A DNA stretch of 64,000 nucleotides from Acidiflorens sp963847715 (GCA_963847715.1 CAWKAZ010000013.1:1-64000); one strand, 5' to 3'; positions 27,584 to 37,096 are shown, numbered from the stretch's first letter. Notes: generated by a model not told the origin, from the letters alone. A program made the numbers and translations.

Positions 27584-29155
27584 TCAGCCTGTCAAGGAAA
27601 GGTCGCGCCGGGGAATCATCAACCATGCGACCGCAGCGCTTGCCAGAGACAGGATTATGCAAATCGATATGACGATCCGGAATCCGAAGACAAATGCTCC
27701 TCCAATGGATCGCTCAATCACGATCCTGGTGCCGGAATCGAGGCTGGCCGGCACTTCCAACCCTGCCAGCTTGGTTTCTTCCGTCCGAATTGCGCCCACA
27801 ACTCCCGGCGGCAGCGCCAACGAAGCCAGATTGTGATTCAACCGAAAGCTAAAGGCTCTCGCCACCACAATTCCAAGAACCGCAATGGCGAGGACACCCG
27901 CTACCCGCGCCACTGCATTGTTGATTCCTGACGCTACGCCGACCCGATCTTCATTCACCGAATTCATGACGGAAGTCGTCAGAGGAGCTACCGTGACCGC
28001 CATTCCGAAACCTAAAACGATCATTGCCGGGAAGAATGCTATCCAGTAGCTGGCTCCGACTGAAGGCACCGCGAACAAAACGAAGCCCAAAGCGACGATC
28101 AGCGGACCAATCATCAGGGGGCCTCTCGGACCGTAGCGCGCCACGAGCCCTCCTGACCATCGGGAAAGGAAGAACATCAGCAAAATCAGGGGGAGCATCG
28201 CGGCGCCAGCTGCCGTGGCGGAATATTTCTGGACTTGAATCAGGTTCAGGGGAAACAGAAAGAAGAAAATCCCAACCGCCGCATACAAAAGTAGTGTGAG
28301 CAAATTCGCGCCGCTGAAACTACGGGATTGAAACAACGCCAGCGGGAGCATCGGTGCATGGACCTTAGCTTCGACCAATATGAACGTAACAAGAAGGCCG
28401 GCGCCCGCGATCAAGCTCCCGAACACCACCGGATCTCGCCATCCGCGGTTAACGGATTCGATAAACCCTGTGACCAAGCCAGCGAGTCCGAGGGTCGCAA
28501 GAATTGCTCCCGCCCAATCCACCCGTCCTGCGCTTGTGGCGCGGCTCTCCGGCACCCGCCAAAGAGAAATTCCAATCACGGCCGCCGCCAGAGGGAGGTT
28601 AATAAAGAATACCCAGCGCCAGGAAGCATGCTCAACCAGCCAGCCGCCAAGCACGGGTCCAATGGCAGTCGTTATCGCCGTGAAGCCAGACCAGGTGCCG
28701 ATTGCCTGTCCGCGACTTTGCTCGTCGAACGATGAACTGATAATCGCAAGACTGCCGGGGACGAGTAACGCAGCCCCGACCCCCTGAATGCTCCTCGCGA
28801 TGATCAGAGCATGAATGTTGGGAGCCGCGCCGCAACCCGCCGACGCCAACGCGAAAATCGCCGTGCCCAACATGAATACGAGGCGTCGCCCGAACAAATC
28901 CCCGAGCGAACCGCCAACTAGAATTAGCGCAGCAAGAAATAGCCCGTACGACTCGACCACCCATTGCACATCGACGACGGTTGCCTGAAAGTTTCCTTGA
29001 ATCGCGGGGAGAGCTACATTGACGACCGTGCTATCGATAAACGCCAGGCTGGAACCGAGAATGGTCGCGATGAGGATCCAGGATCTCGCCGCTGATTCGC
29101 ACGGCACTCCGTTGCTGGCTGAACGTATAACGGCATCGTCACAGGGCGCCCTCAT
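27584..29155 (-). CDS. MFS multidrug exporter, DHA2 (EmrB/QacA) family
   Basis: The 523-residue protein has about 14 transmembrane segments, as expected for the DHA2 drug:proton antiporters. Motif A is visible as GGSLGDLFGRRLVFMLG. The N-terminal SSLAFIDSTVVNVALPAIQ is diagnostic (motif D1), and motif C appears as AIGPVLGGWLVEHASWRWVF. It would export drugs or metabolites from the inner membrane. No membrane-fusion partner (EmrA type) is adjacent; the neighbour on the same strand is a methyltransferase. The substrate cannot be inferred. The ATG at 29155 leaves a ~24-residue cytoplasmic lead. Confidence 0.92.
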   Translation of the reverse strand: MRAPCDDAVIRSASNGVPCESAARSWILIATILGSSLAFIDSTVVNVALPAIQGNFQATVVDVQWVVESYGLFLAALILVGGSLGDLFGRRLVFMLGTAIFALASAGCGAAPNIHALIIARSIQGVGAALLVPGSLAIISSSFDEQSRGQAIGTWSGFTAITTAIGPVLGGWLVEHASWRWVFFINLPLAAAVIGISLWRVPESRATSAGRVDWAGAILATLGLAGLVTGFIESVNRGWRDPVVFGSLIAGAGLLVTFILVEAKVHAPMLPLALFQSRSFSGANLLTLLLYAAVGIFFFLFPLNLIQVQKYSATAAGAAMLPLILLMFFLSRWSGGLVARYGPRGPLMIGPLIVALGFVLFAVPSVGASYWIAFFPAMIVLGFGMAVTVAPLTTSVMNSVNEDRVGVASGINNAVARVAGVLAIAVLGIVVARAFSFRLNHNLASLALPPGVVGAIRTEETKLAGLEVPASLDSGTRIVIERSIGGAFVFGFRIVISICIILSLASAAVAWLMIPRRDLSLTG

Positions 29156-29229
29156 GCACGCTATGGATGCTAATGACCGCGTATGAGTTCCGCAAATTCG
29201 TGGACTATCTAGATGGTTGGAGAGCCGGG

Positions 29230-30033
29230 TTACGTTTTCTTCGCCACGTACACAAACCGCGAGAGCCGTCTCTCATCCGCCAGGCGCGCTGCCATCGTCA
29301 GAAACTCCTGCTGCCCCCGATAAGCCGTTTCGCCTTCGATTTGCACCAACTCTACGCTTCTCGAGGCCCGCGCCGCCCGTCGCCGGTCCGCCACTACCGC
29401 CATGTTGTCCGTCACATCTTCGGCGACCAGTACCTGCAATGCCGCCTGCTCTAGTACCCTCTCGTCGTACCCGGGTGGGACAAACACATACATCCCCGCC
29501 GAGCTGCGCACGGTCATTTCCGCGTTCGTGAGCGGGCCGGTCAACGTGATCGGATCAGTGAATAATAAGCGTCCGTTTGGCTTCAGCAGGCGAATCCATT
29601 CCGCGACGAACCGCGGCCGGTCGGTAAGATGGTTGATCGCGTCAATGCACGTGATCGCATCAAAGTCCGCGTCAGGAAATGGTAGTTGTCCAGATGCATT
29701 CACCACCCGGAATTCCGCTTTCTCGCTCAACCCGCGATCCACCGCCAGCGAGCATGCCGCCACGATCGCCTGCTCGTGAATGTCGACTCCGACCACCGAG
29801 CATCCTGTAACCACTGCAATCCGCAGCGCCGGACCTCCTGCTCCACAAGCCACATCCAGCAATCTTTTGTCGGCACCAAGTTCCAGCCAGCTCAAGAATC
29901 TGTTCTGCTCCTCTACCGTATGCCAGCTGTTCTGCCCAATATCTTCTCCATAGGCGTCTCGGCGGATCTGCGTGTACAGTTCCGTCTTGAAGTTCCCGTA
30001 GTTGGCATCGTAATGACCTTGGCCCGCGGGCAT
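29230..30033 (-). CDS. Class I SAM-dependent methyltransferase
   Basis: The 267-residue enzyme has the Rossmann motifs for S-adenosylmethionine: LLDVACGAGGPALRIA (motif I), VVGVDIHEQAIVAA (motif II), LPFPDADFDAITCIDAINHL (motif IV) and LLKPNGRLLFTDP (motif V). The N-terminus (GHYDANYGNFKTELYTQIRR) resembles small-molecule methyltransferases of the UbiE/sterol type. Substrate unknown. It ends dtd's leftward group, 10 nt after the dtd stop, so the genes are probably co-transcribed. Confidence 0.88.
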   Translation of the reverse strand: MPAGQGHYDANYGNFKTELYTQIRRDAYGEDIGQNSWHTVEEQNRFLSWLELGADKRLLDVACGAGGPALRIAVVTGCSVVGVDIHEQAIVAACSLAVDRGLSEKAEFRVVNASGQLPFPDADFDAITCIDAINHLTDRPRFVAEWIRLLKPNGRLLFTDPITLTGPLTNAEMTVRSSAGMYVFVPPGYDERVLEQAALQVLVAEDVTDNMAVVADRRRAARASRSVELVQIEGETAYRGQQEFLTMAARLADERRLSRFVYVAKKT

Positions 30034-30043
30034 ATTGGAATCC

Positions 30044-30493
30044 TCAGAATAGCTTCGCCGAATCCAGCAAGATCGTCACCGGACCCTCGTTCACCAACTC
30101 TACTTGCATCGTTTCTTGAAACCGTCCCGTCTCGCAACGCAATCCCGAAGCCCGAACCCGCTCCACAAAATATTCATAGAGCTCGCGCGCCTGATCCGGC
30201 GGCGCGGCCGCATCAAACGATGGACGCCTGCCTTTCCGGGCGTCGCCATATAGGGTGAACTGCGAAACCACGAGCAGCGCTCCGCCAACTTCCGCGACCG
30301 AGAGATTCATCTTGCTCGCAGCATCTTCAAAAATCCGCAGGCCAAGTGTTTTCTCGACCATGTAATCGGCTTCGGTGCGTGAATCTGCCTTGCCCACGCC
30401 CAGCAGCACGAGCAGGCCCAGCCCGATTTCGCCGGTGACCTCGGCACCCACCGCCACGCGGGCCCGGCTCACGCGCTGCACGACGGCTCGCAT
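30044..30493 (-). CDS. dtd: D-aminoacyl-tRNA deacylase
   Basis: Dtd removes D-amino acids, and glycine mischarged on tRNA-Ala, from tRNA. The 149-residue sequence is complete: MRAVVQRVSRARVAV, LVLLGVGKADS, LGLRIFED, the catalytic VVSQFTLYGDARKGRRPSF, and VELVNEGPVTILLDS with the Gly-cisPro-type motif. The start codon directly follows the stop of the upstream DUF4440-like gene (30494), so the two are one transcript. Length is typical. Confidence 0.97.
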   Translation of the reverse strand: MRAVVQRVSRARVAVGAEVTGEIGLGLLVLLGVGKADSRTEADYMVEKTLGLRIFEDAASKMNLSVAEVGGALLVVSQFTLYGDARKGRRPSFDAAAPPDQARELYEYFVERVRASGLRCETGRFQETMQVELVNEGPVTILLDSAKLF

Positions 30494-30940
30494 TCAGCGG
30501 CTCGCCGCACCCAGCAGCGATTCTTGTCCTGCCAGCGCCTGCCACCGTCCATCGCGATACGTGAAAACGTCGGTGAACCGGACGCGCGCCACAACTTTGC
30601 CTGAGCCGTCTACCAGAGTGGCGAGTCCGCGCGTAAATCCGAGGTTGCCCTCGGCGTGGGCGCGCACTTCGGAGAGCTGGTTCGTCCCCGGCTTCTTGTT
30701 CGGGATGTGCTCCAGCGTCTGGCTGCGCGTATGCAAGGAACCGTCGACATCGGCGTCTTCAAATTCGTCCGCCAAGAGGCAAGCGACCGCGTCGACGTCC
30801 TTACGGTTGAGCGCCGCTGCCCAATTCTGCTCGGCATCAACCAGCGCTGCTTCGGTCTTCGGCTGATTCTTCGGACAGTCAGCCGCCATGGCAGACAAAA
30901 CAAGCGTCAACAAAATGGCAGGCCAGCTTAGGATTTTCAT
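30494..30940 (-). CDS. Secreted DUF4440/NTF2-like protein
   Basis: From the ATG at 30940 the 148-residue protein has a signal peptide (MKILSWPAILLTLVLSAMAA) and an NTF2-like fold of DUF4440 type: LVDAEQNWAAALNRKDVDAV, LLADEFEDADVDG, FTDVFTYRDGRWQAL. Such domains bind small ligands or mediate dimer contacts; no catalytic function can be assigned. An upstream in-frame GTG/ATG would precede the signal. It lies immediately before dtd, with no gap. Confidence 0.8.
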   Translation of the reverse strand: MKILSWPAILLTLVLSAMAADCPKNQPKTEAALVDAEQNWAAALNRKDVDAVACLLADEFEDADVDGSLHTRSQTLEHIPNKKPGTNQLSEVRAHAEGNLGFTRGLATLVDGSGKVVARVRFTDVFTYRDGRWQALAGQESLLGAASR

Positions 30941-31086
30941 GCCCAAATCGTGACACGACGCAACCAAACGAGCAAGCAGGCTTTGTTTCGGGCCGACGAA
31001 CTTCGCGTTGACGATTTCGCGTTGACCCCATTCGCCACTCCCCCTACAATCCGAATGCTCCGCAAGTCATCTCTCGGGGTTTATTC

Positions 31087-32388
31087 ATGCGCCTGATGTC
31101 GATCAGTAAATTCGCGCTAGTCTGTTTCTGCCTCGCTGTCGCAGCCTCTTCCGCCGTCGCCCAATCGGCCTCTCATCACGACGTCGTCATCAAGAACGCC
31201 ACCGTGATGACCGTGACCCACGGCAATATCACGAACGGGTCCATCTACATCAAGGATGGAAAGATCGCCGCCGTTGGCGCCACTGTGAATGCGCCCGCCG
31301 ACGCCACCGTCATCGACGCGGGCGGAAAATATCTCACTCCGGGCATCATCGATTCGCACTCACACATCGCGCTCGATGACGACGTCAACGAGGCGACCAG
31401 CCCCATCACGCCCCACATGATGATGAAAGATGCCTTCGACTATCAGGACAAGGCCATCTACCGCGCCCTCGCCGGAGGCGTCACCACGTCGCTTCTGCTG
31501 CACGGCTCTGCCAACATGATCGGAGGCCAGGCAGTTGTCATCAAGCACAAGTACGGAGCTTCGCGCGACGAACTGCTTTTCCCCAACGCTCCCCGTTCCA
31601 TCAAATTCGCCAGCGGGGAAAATCCCAAGCGCGTCTACGGAGGCCGCGATCAGCTTCCCTCCACCCGCATGGGCAACTTCGCGGTACAGCGCCAGGCCTT
31701 CGTCGAGGCGCAGGACTACATGCGCGAGTGGGACACCTACAACGACAAGGTGAAACGCGGCGACAAGGATTCGAAAGAAGCTACTCCTCCCAAGCGCGAC
31801 CTCAAACTCGAAGCTCTCGCCGACATTCTCCGCGGCAAATTGATGGTGCAGATCCACTGCTACCGCGCCGACGAATTTCTCAACGAAATCGCGATGGCGA
31901 AAGAATTCGGCTACAAGATTCGCGCCTTCCATCATGCGGTCGAGGCCTACAAAGTTGCCGATCAACTAGCCGCCAACAACATCGCCATCGCCACTTGGGC
32001 CGACTGGTGGGGCTTTAAGCAGGAGGCGTGGGACGCCATCCCCTGGAACGCCGTCCTCTCCATGCGCAAAGGCGTTCGGGTTGCCATCAAGAGCGATTCC
32101 GAAGATTACACGCGCCGCCTAAATCAGGACGCTGCCAAAATCATCCGCTACGGCGGCGCTACCGAAGAAGAGGCGCTGAAGATGATCACGCTTAACCCGG
32201 CATGGATCATCGGCGTTGACGATCGCGTCGGTTCCATCGAAGTCGGCAAAGACGCCGACCTCGTGATCTGGGACGGCTACCCGCTCTCGAGCTACGGCGT
32301 CCCCGAAAAAGTCTTCATCGACGGAGAAGTGTACTTCGACCGCTCCCAACCGGGCCTCGGCACCACCCACTATAAGGAGGGAGAGTGA
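31087..32388 (+). CDS. Periplasmic amidohydrolase
   Basis: The 433-residue protein has a signal peptide ending AASSAVAQS and an amidohydrolase-1 fold related to imidazolonepropionase and dihydroorotase. Metal ligands are visible: GIIDSHSHIALDDD (HxH), VQIHCYRADE, IRAFHHAVEAYK and the late Asp in AIKSDSEDYTR. It opens with the small beta domain (VIKNATVMTVTHGNITNGSI). It probably cleaves a cyclic amide or peptide in the periplasm; the substrate is unknown. The next gene is a paralogue whose GTG start overlaps this stop by four bases, so the two are made together. Confidence 0.88.
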   Translation: MRLMSISKFALVCFCLAVAASSAVAQSASHHDVVIKNATVMTVTHGNITNGSIYIKDGKIAAVGATVNAPADATVIDAGGKYLTPGIIDSHSHIALDDDVNEATSPITPHMMMKDAFDYQDKAIYRALAGGVTTSLLLHGSANMIGGQAVVIKHKYGASRDELLFPNAPRSIKFASGENPKRVYGGRDQLPSTRMGNFAVQRQAFVEAQDYMREWDTYNDKVKRGDKDSKEATPPKRDLKLEALADILRGKLMVQIHCYRADEFLNEIAMAKEFGYKIRAFHHAVEAYKVADQLAANNIAIATWADWWGFKQEAWDAIPWNAVLSMRKGVRVAIKSDSEDYTRRLNQDAAKIIRYGGATEEEALKMITLNPAWIIGVDDRVGSIEVGKDADLVIWDGYPLSSYGVPEKVFIDGEVYFDRSQPGLGTTHYKEGE

Positions 32389-33815
32389 AAAAACAGCTCT
32401 CAGTTCTCAGCTCTCAGTTCCCAGCCAACAAGCCCGTGTGGAGTGGGTACTCTTGTCCGCTGCCTTTGACCTTGCTTCTGCTCTTGCTCTTGCCACTGAC
32501 CTTCTCAATCCTTGTCTCCGCCCAGGACCACCCCATAGCCCTAAAGGGCGGCAAACTCTTAACCATCACGCACGGCACGATTGAGAACGGTGTCATCGTC
32601 ATGCAAGGCGGCAAGATCACCGCCGTAGGCGCTGCAAGTGCCGTCACCATTCCCTCCGACGCCAAAATCATCGACGCTACCGGCATGACCATCTATCCCG
32701 GCCTCATCGACTCCGAAACGCAACTCGGCCTCACCGAAATCTCCGCAGAGACTTCGACGAACGACCTTGTCGAACGCAGCGACGAGATCATGCCGCACAT
32801 GCACACCTGGGAGGCGTTCCACGCCGAGTCGGCCCTCATCCCCGTCGCACGCTTAAACGGCATCACCAACGCCGTCGTCGCTCCCGAAGGAGCTGACACG
32901 CTCCCTGGCCAGGACTCGTTCATCCAACTCGCCGGAGCCAGTGCCCCCGAGATGCTCCTGATCCGCGACAACGCCATGCCCCTGAATTTCACCGGCGACG
33001 AACGCCGCAACCGAGGCGGTTTCGAAAAACAACGGTTTCCGGCAACCCGCATGGGGCTTGCAGCCCAACTGCGTCAGGCTTTCCTCGACGCGCAAGATTA
33101 CAAGTCCAAGTGGACGGAGTACGAGCGAAAGAAAACTGAGTTCGCTCAGAACGCGGACAAACCAGCCGAGAAATCGAAAGGGAAAACCGGAGACAAAGAG
33201 ACGAAGAAGTCTGAACCCACTCCTCCCAAGCGCGACCTGAAGTTAGAAGCGCTCATTCCCTATCTCGAGGGCAAAAAAACCATCGTGCTCGCCGCCGAAA
33301 GCCCAAGCGATCTTCAAACCGCCGTCAGCCTCGCTAACGAGTTCAAGCTGAAATTCGTCCTGAACCACATCGCCCACTCGCAGCCCGTTCTCGACTACGT
33401 GGCCAGCCTCAAAGTCCCAGTAATTGTCGGCCCGATCTACGAAGCTCCCAGAGATGATGAGCGCTACGACACCGTCTACAGCTTGCCGGCACAACTCTAC
33501 AAACGCGGAGTCAAGATCGTGTTCGCTTCCTACTCCGCGCACAACGTTCGAAATCTTCCCGACGCCGCTGGATTCGCAACTGCCTTCGGCCTCCCTTACG
33601 ACGAAGCGCTGAAAGCAATCACCCTCAACGCCGCCGAAGTCTGGGGAGTCGCTGACCAACTCGGCTCGCTCGATGTCGGAAAAACCGCCAACGTGGTGAT
33701 GGCGAATGGCGATCCGCTGGATGTGAAGACGGATGTCAAACAGGTCTTCATTCAAGGACAGGCGATTCCGATGACGGACCGGCAAGTCCGTTTGCGCGAC
33801 GAATATTCGAAGTAG
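32385..33815 (+). CDS. Amidohydrolase-like paralogue lacking metal ligands
   Basis: The 476-residue product is clearly related to the preceding enzyme (ALKGGKLLTITHGTIENGV, then PKRDLKLEALIPYLEGKKT) but lost the active site: the HxH position reads PGLIDSETQLGL, and the later His/Asp ligands are not seen (VLAAESPSDL, FASYSAHN). It may be a non-catalytic partner of the upstream enzyme. The start is a GTG overlapping the upstream TGA. The signal peptide's n-region (KKQLSVLSSQF) is encoded by a CAGTTCTCAG repeat, which lengthens the leader before the hydrophobic core. A Lys/Glu-rich insert lies at residues 255-285. Confidence 0.8.
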   Translation: MKKQLSVLSSQFPANKPVWSGYSCPLPLTLLLLLLLPLTFSILVSAQDHPIALKGGKLLTITHGTIENGVIVMQGGKITAVGAASAVTIPSDAKIIDATGMTIYPGLIDSETQLGLTEISAETSTNDLVERSDEIMPHMHTWEAFHAESALIPVARLNGITNAVVAPEGADTLPGQDSFIQLAGASAPEMLLIRDNAMPLNFTGDERRNRGGFEKQRFPATRMGLAAQLRQAFLDAQDYKSKWTEYERKKTEFAQNADKPAEKSKGKTGDKETKKSEPTPPKRDLKLEALIPYLEGKKTIVLAAESPSDLQTAVSLANEFKLKFVLNHIAHSQPVLDYVASLKVPVIVGPIYEAPRDDERYDTVYSLPAQLYKRGVKIVFASYSAHNVRNLPDAAGFATAFGLPYDEALKAITLNAAEVWGVADQLGSLDVGKTANVVMANGDPLDVKTDVKQVFIQGQAIPMTDRQVRLRDEYSK

Positions 33816-33871
33816 TTGTTTGGAATGCAGAGGGGCGATCCCGCATAAGCGCGAACGCACTCTCGCGCGCT

Positions 33872-35077
33872 TCAAAAATCGCCGCCAGCGCCTCCGCCGC
33901 CGGTTTGTCCTCCGCCGAAGTGGAAGTCCGGAGTGCTTGGCTGCGGGGCTGGCGTCGCTGCGTGGGGTAGCGGGCCGAGAACGGTCGCCCCGGTGGTCAT
34001 CCACTGTTTGTCTTTTCCCGATAGACGCGCAGCCGTAAAACCGTGGCGAATTCCGCCCGAGCCAGCGGATAGCCAGTGCCGGAGGAAGACTGCGACTCCG
34101 GTCAACAGTATGCCCAGCAACATCGGGTCCCAGGTATGCCGCGGCCAGCCTAGATAAGGTTTGTTGGATATGAGCGTAAGGACAGCGACGATCGCACCCA
34201 CCGCGATGACGAAGCGGTCTTTCTGGCGAATACCGCGAGCGAGTACGACTGGCGGTAGGCACCAGATCAGCACCCACGTGGTCCAGTAGAACGGCCTCGA
34301 AAATTCAGAGGCGTCCCGAGCTCCCACCCACCATCGCGCGGGCAGATCCAAGGACGAAAGCTTGAGATTGATGGTCAGGTAGATGCCGAGCCAGAGGAAC
34401 GCTTCGACGAGCGAACAAGTCTCATCGAGATAGTCGAAGCGGTGGCGCGAGCGTGCCGCGGCTACTACCGCGAGCCCAATTGTATAGAACACGGCGATGA
34501 TCACATGCTGCACCGTGTGGGACGAGGTCCAGTAGCCGGGCAGAAAGACGGCGAAGATCATCAAGGCGAGAAATGCGTAGGAGAGCCCGAAGCGACGCCA
34601 GATCCAGAGAGACAAGACGGCGCCGGCAGTGGGAACCAGGGACTGGACTGCATCGGGCCTCGACGAGTAGGGGCTGCCGCCGAAAAGAGCGAGTTGTAAT
34701 CCCGCACATAGAAAACCAACGGAGCAAACGGTGAGCGCTTCCTCGATGCCGTAGCGATAGAGCCGGGCTTTAGAAGTGGCGACTTCGGCCGCCGCATAGC
34801 AGGCGGCGGCGAAGATCAATAAGAAAACACCGGTGGTCGGCTCCGATGGCCGTGAAAGAGCTACCACGAAAAATAGGCCGGCTCCGGCACCCACAATAAT
34901 CAAGGTGAAGAGAAACAAGACCAGTCGTAGGAATATGTTGGTGGTACGGAACTCGGGGACTGTTTCCTTTTCCAGGACCTGGTACTGCTCCTTGGTGAGG
35001 TAGCCCTCGCCGGCCCAGTCCTTTAGAAAATGGCGGGCGCGCAGAGTCTCTTCGCCGGATGCGCTGTAGATTCTCAA
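33872..35077 (-). CDS. Polytopic membrane protein with Gly-rich C-terminus
   Basis: The 401-residue protein begins with a soluble helical segment (RHFLKDWAGEGYLTKEQYQV) followed by about ten hydrophobic segments and ends in FHFGGGQTGGGGAGGDF. The N-terminal part resembles the DUF2157 lead of its neighbour. The gene overlaps the 3' end of the upstream membrane gene (ATGA type, 35,074-35,077), so the two are coupled and may form one complex. Function unknown. Confidence 0.7.
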   Translation of the reverse strand: MRIYSASGEETLRARHFLKDWAGEGYLTKEQYQVLEKETVPEFRTTNIFLRLVLFLFTLIIVGAGAGLFFVVALSRPSEPTTGVFLLIFAAACYAAAEVATSKARLYRYGIEEALTVCSVGFLCAGLQLALFGGSPYSSRPDAVQSLVPTAGAVLSLWIWRRFGLSYAFLALMIFAVFLPGYWTSSHTVQHVIIAVFYTIGLAVVAAARSRHRFDYLDETCSLVEAFLWLGIYLTINLKLSSLDLPARWWVGARDASEFSRPFYWTTWVLIWCLPPVVLARGIRQKDRFVIAVGAIVAVLTLISNKPYLGWPRHTWDPMLLGILLTGVAVFLRHWLSAGSGGIRHGFTAARLSGKDKQWMTTGATVLGPLPHAATPAPQPSTPDFHFGGGQTGGGGAGGDF

Positions 35078-36018
35078 GTCGACCTCCCGAAACGACGCCC
35101 GATGTAAACCAGCGCCACGAGCATCGCCACTCCGCTTACGACGAAGTAGGCAAGGACAGCGGATGCATCAAAAATGCTACGCAGGATCAGCGAACTGACG
35201 CCCACATATCCATAGACGGCGGCATAAGCAACGAAGGCAAATTGCCGCTGTGTCAGACCCCAAGCGAGAGACGAGCCACAGGCGATCAGCAAAGCGAAGA
35301 GCCACAGGCCGTAGCCTTCCCGAATGAATACTCCGGAGAGCACTGCCCAAAAAAGAATATTGGCTGCGATATTCAGATAAGTGCCGAAGAAATGCGGTTT
35401 CAGACCGAGGCGGCGCAGAAACGCGCCCCCGGCGCCAACTAGCAAACAGTAGAGAAGGGCATATTGTCGATATGCAGCATCCTCTTGAACCCACCGGTGC
35501 GAGATGGTGAGGCCAAACCATCCGGCAAGAGATGACAAACCGAGCGACAGCACGAAGCGATTGTCGAAGCGATAAGCAAGGAAGAAGAAGAGGGCGGCGG
35601 TAGCCGGGAGATAGAGATCCCACTGTCCGGAGAGCACGTGGAAACGGCTCTCTATGTAAGCGAGTTCCAATGACCAGACCAGGCAGCCGAGGTAAAGCAC
35701 GTAGTCGAAAATTGGGCTCGGGGCTGGCGTTTCGGTGGGCGACCAGGCGGGCGTGCGGGAAAAGCAGTACCAAAAACTGGCGGCAAGGATGGCGGAGAGG
35801 ACGGTCAGAACGACGACGTCGCCGAGTTGATGCGACCAGGTGCTGACCGTCCAGCCGAGTCCGGCGACGAACGCCAGCACACCAGCGTAGAGGAGAACGT
35901 TCAGTTCGAGAAAAAGGGAGCAGGGATCTCCGCGGGAGAGCCCTGCCAGATGGGCGCGCTGCTCCGGCGATATTTTGCCCTGCTGCTGCCATTGCTGTAA
36001 TCGAGCGAGGATGGTCAT
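35074..36018 (-). CDS. DUF2157-like membrane protein
   Basis: The 314-residue product starts with a short cytoplasmic helix (LQQWQQQGKISPEQRAHLAG), typical of DUF2157, followed by about nine membrane segments. The family has no assigned function. It is the first of two coupled genes, the second beginning inside its stop region. No soluble enzyme domain is visible. Confidence 0.65.
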   Translation of the reverse strand: MTILARLQQWQQQGKISPEQRAHLAGLSRGDPCSLFLELNVLLYAGVLAFVAGLGWTVSTWSHQLGDVVVLTVLSAILAASFWYCFSRTPAWSPTETPAPSPIFDYVLYLGCLVWSLELAYIESRFHVLSGQWDLYLPATAALFFFLAYRFDNRFVLSLGLSSLAGWFGLTISHRWVQEDAAYRQYALLYCLLVGAGGAFLRRLGLKPHFFGTYLNIAANILFWAVLSGVFIREGYGLWLFALLIACGSSLAWGLTQRQFAFVAYAAVYGYVGVSSLILRSIFDASAVLAYFVVSGVAMLVALVYIGRRFGRST

Positions 36019-36231
36019 GACGCCTTCGTACTAAAGACCTGGGGCACTCTGTTCATAGCCCGGCATTGTATCCCGGTGTCATCGGTTCAGCCCATGGTTT
36101 ACTCGCGAAGCTGCGCGTTTCTTCCACTTCCACTACAATTGCGCACGAAAATCCCATACAACTTACGAAAGCTGTTGAATCGTGAGCCTAACCAGACAAA
36201 CCATACCTAGCAACTCCATTAGGAGAGATAT

Positions 36232-36792
36232 ATGAAAACGAAACTTGCCCTCACCGCCCTCCTCGCAGGAACGATGTTCTTCACCGCATGCGACGATGCC
36301 AAAAAAGTCGGTGCTGACGCCGCCATCAAGGGTGCGCAGACCGCCTATTCAGCTGTAGCCGACCAAGCCAACCAGTACGTGCCCGATCAGGCTAAGGATG
36401 TTCAAGCCTCCATCCAGTCTGCGAAAGACGCTTTTGACAAAGGTGATTACTCTGGAGCCTTCGACGCCGCCAAGGCTCTCCCTGAAAAAGTGAAAGCACT
36501 CGAAACCGCCGCCAAGGCCAAGAAAGACGAACTCACGGCGAAGTGGAATGACTTGAGCGCCTCCATGCCCGGCCTTGTGAGCGCGGTGCAAACCAAGGTT
36601 GCAGCACTCACAAAGAGCCACAAACTTCCCGCTGGCGCCGCCGACAGTCTTGCATCGGTTAAGCAGACATGGACCGATGCCTCCGCCGCATTCACCTCCG
36701 GACAGATTCCCGATGCGTTGGCGAAAGCGACCGCCGCTAAAACTCAACTCACCGAACTAGAAACAAAGTTGGGCATGAAGCCCGCAGCGTAA
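36232..36792 (+). CDS. Putative lipoprotein with helical coiled-coil body
   Basis: A clear signal peptide with lipobox (LLAGTMFFTAC) makes this a lipoprotein; the start follows AGGAGAG. The 165-residue mature part is Ala/Lys-rich and helical, with tandem-like amphipathic helices (AKDVQASIQSAKDAFDKGDY and VKALETAAKAKKDELTAKWN). It resembles apolipoprotein- or LEA-like helical proteins. Function unknown. A hairpin terminator lies 54 nt after its stop. Confidence 0.75.
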   Translation: MKTKLALTALLAGTMFFTACDDAKKVGADAAIKGAQTAYSAVADQANQYVPDQAKDVQASIQSAKDAFDKGDYSGAFDAAKALPEKVKALETAAKAKKDELTAKWNDLSASMPGLVSAVQTKVAALTKSHKLPAGAADSLASVKQTWTDASAAFTSGQIPDALAKATAAKTQLTELETKLGMKPAA

Positions 36793-36800
36793 TTGCAACA

Positions 36801-36826
36801 TGTGGCCGCGGACATTCCTGTCAGCG
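36801..36826. repeat. TGTGGCGCGGACA dispersed hairpin repeat, copy 1
   Basis: TGTGGCCGCGGACATTCCTG with TCAGCG is a diverged copy of the element at 54,653-54,679. Both follow directly after a stop codon, which suggests an intergenic repeat family. Confidence 0.55.
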
Positions 36827-36845
36827 AAACTTGCAGGAAAAAATC

Positions 36846-36871
36846 AGGGCCGGCGACGACAACCCGGCCCT
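36846..36871 (+). terminator. Rho-independent terminator after the helical lipoprotein
   Basis: AGGGCCGG and CCGGCCCT form an eight-base-pair GC-rich stem with a ten-base loop, followed by TGTTTCT. It closes the preceding lipoprotein transcript. Confidence 0.7.
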
Positions 36872-37096
36872 TGTTTCTAGCGACACTCAGTTTGACCGCT
36901 CTCCCTGCCCCCAGTTAGGATTCGGTAGTGATCCCCACGCGAACCAGCTTTTGTCCCTTCCTTCCTTTGCATACTTTCCCAATCCCTTTTAGACTACTGG
37001 TTTCGACTTCATACAATCCGTTGAGCACAATGCAGTCGTAAACAACGCCGTCCGGAAACCGGGCCGCGATCCCCAGACTTGGAAACGAGGAGAAAC
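36872..37096. promoter_or_regulatory. Upstream region of acpP-fabF
   Basis: No gene is seen between the terminator and acpP, so the promoter of the acpP-fabF pair should lie here; I cannot assign its boxes with confidence. Confidence 0.3.

Noticed and set aside
33243..34277. Minus-strand 344-codon frame across the amidohydrolase end and the membrane protein
   Set aside because: It mixes antisense of one gene and the wrong phase of another; low-complexity and without a start signal.
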